From: Gemmatimonadales bacterium
GTDB lineage: Bacteria > Gemmatimonadota > Gemmatimonadetes > Gemmatimonadales > GWC2-71-9
Length of the DNA: 6,943 nt
NCBI GenBank assembly: GCA_013816685.1
Contig: JACDDX010000092.1
Span: 1-6,943 of the forward strand
Reading direction: 5' to 3'
Part shown: positions 6,565-6,943 of the stretch, in pieces
Numbering within the stretch: position 1 is the first letter of the stretch
Layout: every line of letters begins with the position of its first letter
Position numbers and translations under genes: made by a program
The notes under the pieces: generated by a model
What the model was told of the DNA's origin: nothing
Database searches by the model: none
Seen by the model: only the letters and a program-made list of their open reading frames with translations

Positions 6565-6943
6565 GCGCCTCGGCGCCCAGCTCGCCGTGCAGGTAGACCA
6601 GCACATCACCGACGGTCCATCGGGGTGATGCGGTCGAACCCGTCGGCACCGCTTGCCCCGCCACAATCCTCTGCTGATCCAGATAGATCATCCGGCCCGC
6701 CGCATCCTGGTAGACCACCCGCACCACCTGTCGTGACGGGTCGGCGCCCGGGACCTGTCGGCCGGAGGCAAGCCCGATGAACTGCGACGACATTCCTTCG
6801 ATGACGTGGACCGGTCGCCCGAGCTGGCGGGACGCCTCGTCCAGGCCGACGCGCAAGGTGATCTGCGCCCGCTGCTCCGGCGTCCGCACCGGTGCCGGAG
6901 CGGGCTCCGCGCTCGCTCGCTCGCGCGCCCGCCGGTCGTCGTC
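6536..6943 (-). CDS. C-terminal part of an unrecognised protein, possibly an anti-sigma-type or regulatory protein
   Basis: The visible 136 residues run in an open frame to the window edge, so the start is probably outside, although an internal GTG at 6889 could start a 117-residue protein. The first 18 visible residues are a charged, then Ala/Pro-rich linker (DDDRRARERASAEPAPAP). They lead into a compact domain with EASRQLGRPVHVIEGM, then a probable beta hairpin VVRVVYQDAAGRMIYLDQQR, then WTVGDVLVYLHGEL, and an end in ALRNLQRRVR. The linker-plus-beta-domain pattern recalls C-terminal domains of membrane anti-sigma factors in related bacteria, but no zinc-binding HxxxCxxC motif or membrane helix is inside the window, so this is only a suggestion. 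Its last 29 bases overlap the 3' end of the kinase gene on the opposite strand. Confidence 0.65.
   Translation of the reverse strand, partial: DDDRRARERASAEPAPAPVRTPEQRAQITLRVGLDEASRQLGRPVHVIEGMSSQFIGLASGRQVPGADPSRQVVRVVYQDAAGRMIYLDQQRIVAGQAVPTGSTASPRWTVGDVLVYLHGELGAEALRNLQRRVR

Noticed and set aside
6900..6943. GCTC tandem repeat near the window end
   Set aside because: Only about three copies, and they lie inside an open coding frame as an Arg/Glu/Ala linker; this is expected in GC-rich coding DNA.

Overview
The window is GC-rich bacterial chromosomal DNA (roughly two thirds G+C by eye, with strong G/C bias at third codon positions). The gene types fit a diderm, soil-type bacterium: an RND efflux pump, a small outer-membrane beta-barrel with a C-terminal Phe, an HPK4-type hybrid kinase and secreted DxNxDG proteins. 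Gemmatimonadota is my best guess, but only from the general look of the proteins. No rRNA, tRNA, CRISPR array, transposase or phage gene is visible.

Layout: (1) 1-648 (+) is the C-terminal third of an MdtB/MdtC-like RND efflux permease, cut by the window edge. (2) 645-1073 (-) encodes a small four-helix membrane protein. Its stop codon and the RND stop codon lie in the same CTAG tetranucleotide. (3) About 1279-2381 (+) is a decayed recQ helicase gene. It lacks its N-terminus, has an in-frame internal deletion that removes the DEAH-box half of the first RecA domain, and has lost one G from a G run. Its 3' half still reads well as a RecQ zinc-binding and C-terminal domain. (4) 2378-3022 (+) encodes an exported outer-membrane beta-barrel protein whose GTG start overlaps the recQ stop (GTGA). 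(5) 3043-3864 (-) encodes a secreted, Gly/Asn-rich protein with three DxNxDG calcium-binding-type loops. (6) 3865-4053 is a divergent intergenic region with an 8-nt direct repeat. (7) 4054-6564 (+) encodes a large membrane-anchored hybrid histidine kinase (DUF4118-like membrane region, GAF, PAS, HisKA, HATPase, receiver). (8) 6536-6943 (-) is the C-terminal part of an unrecognised protein that overlaps the kinase tail to tail and runs off the window.

The genes do not form one obvious pathway. All three convergent junctions are very tight (4-bp overlap, 20-bp gap, 29-bp overlap) and none has a clear intrinsic terminator. The divergent pair of secreted DxNxDG protein and membrane kinase shares one upstream region and might be co-regulated, but that is inference. 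The best-supported unusual item is the recQ remnant with several independent lesions. I do not see convincing evidence for a new multi-gene system.
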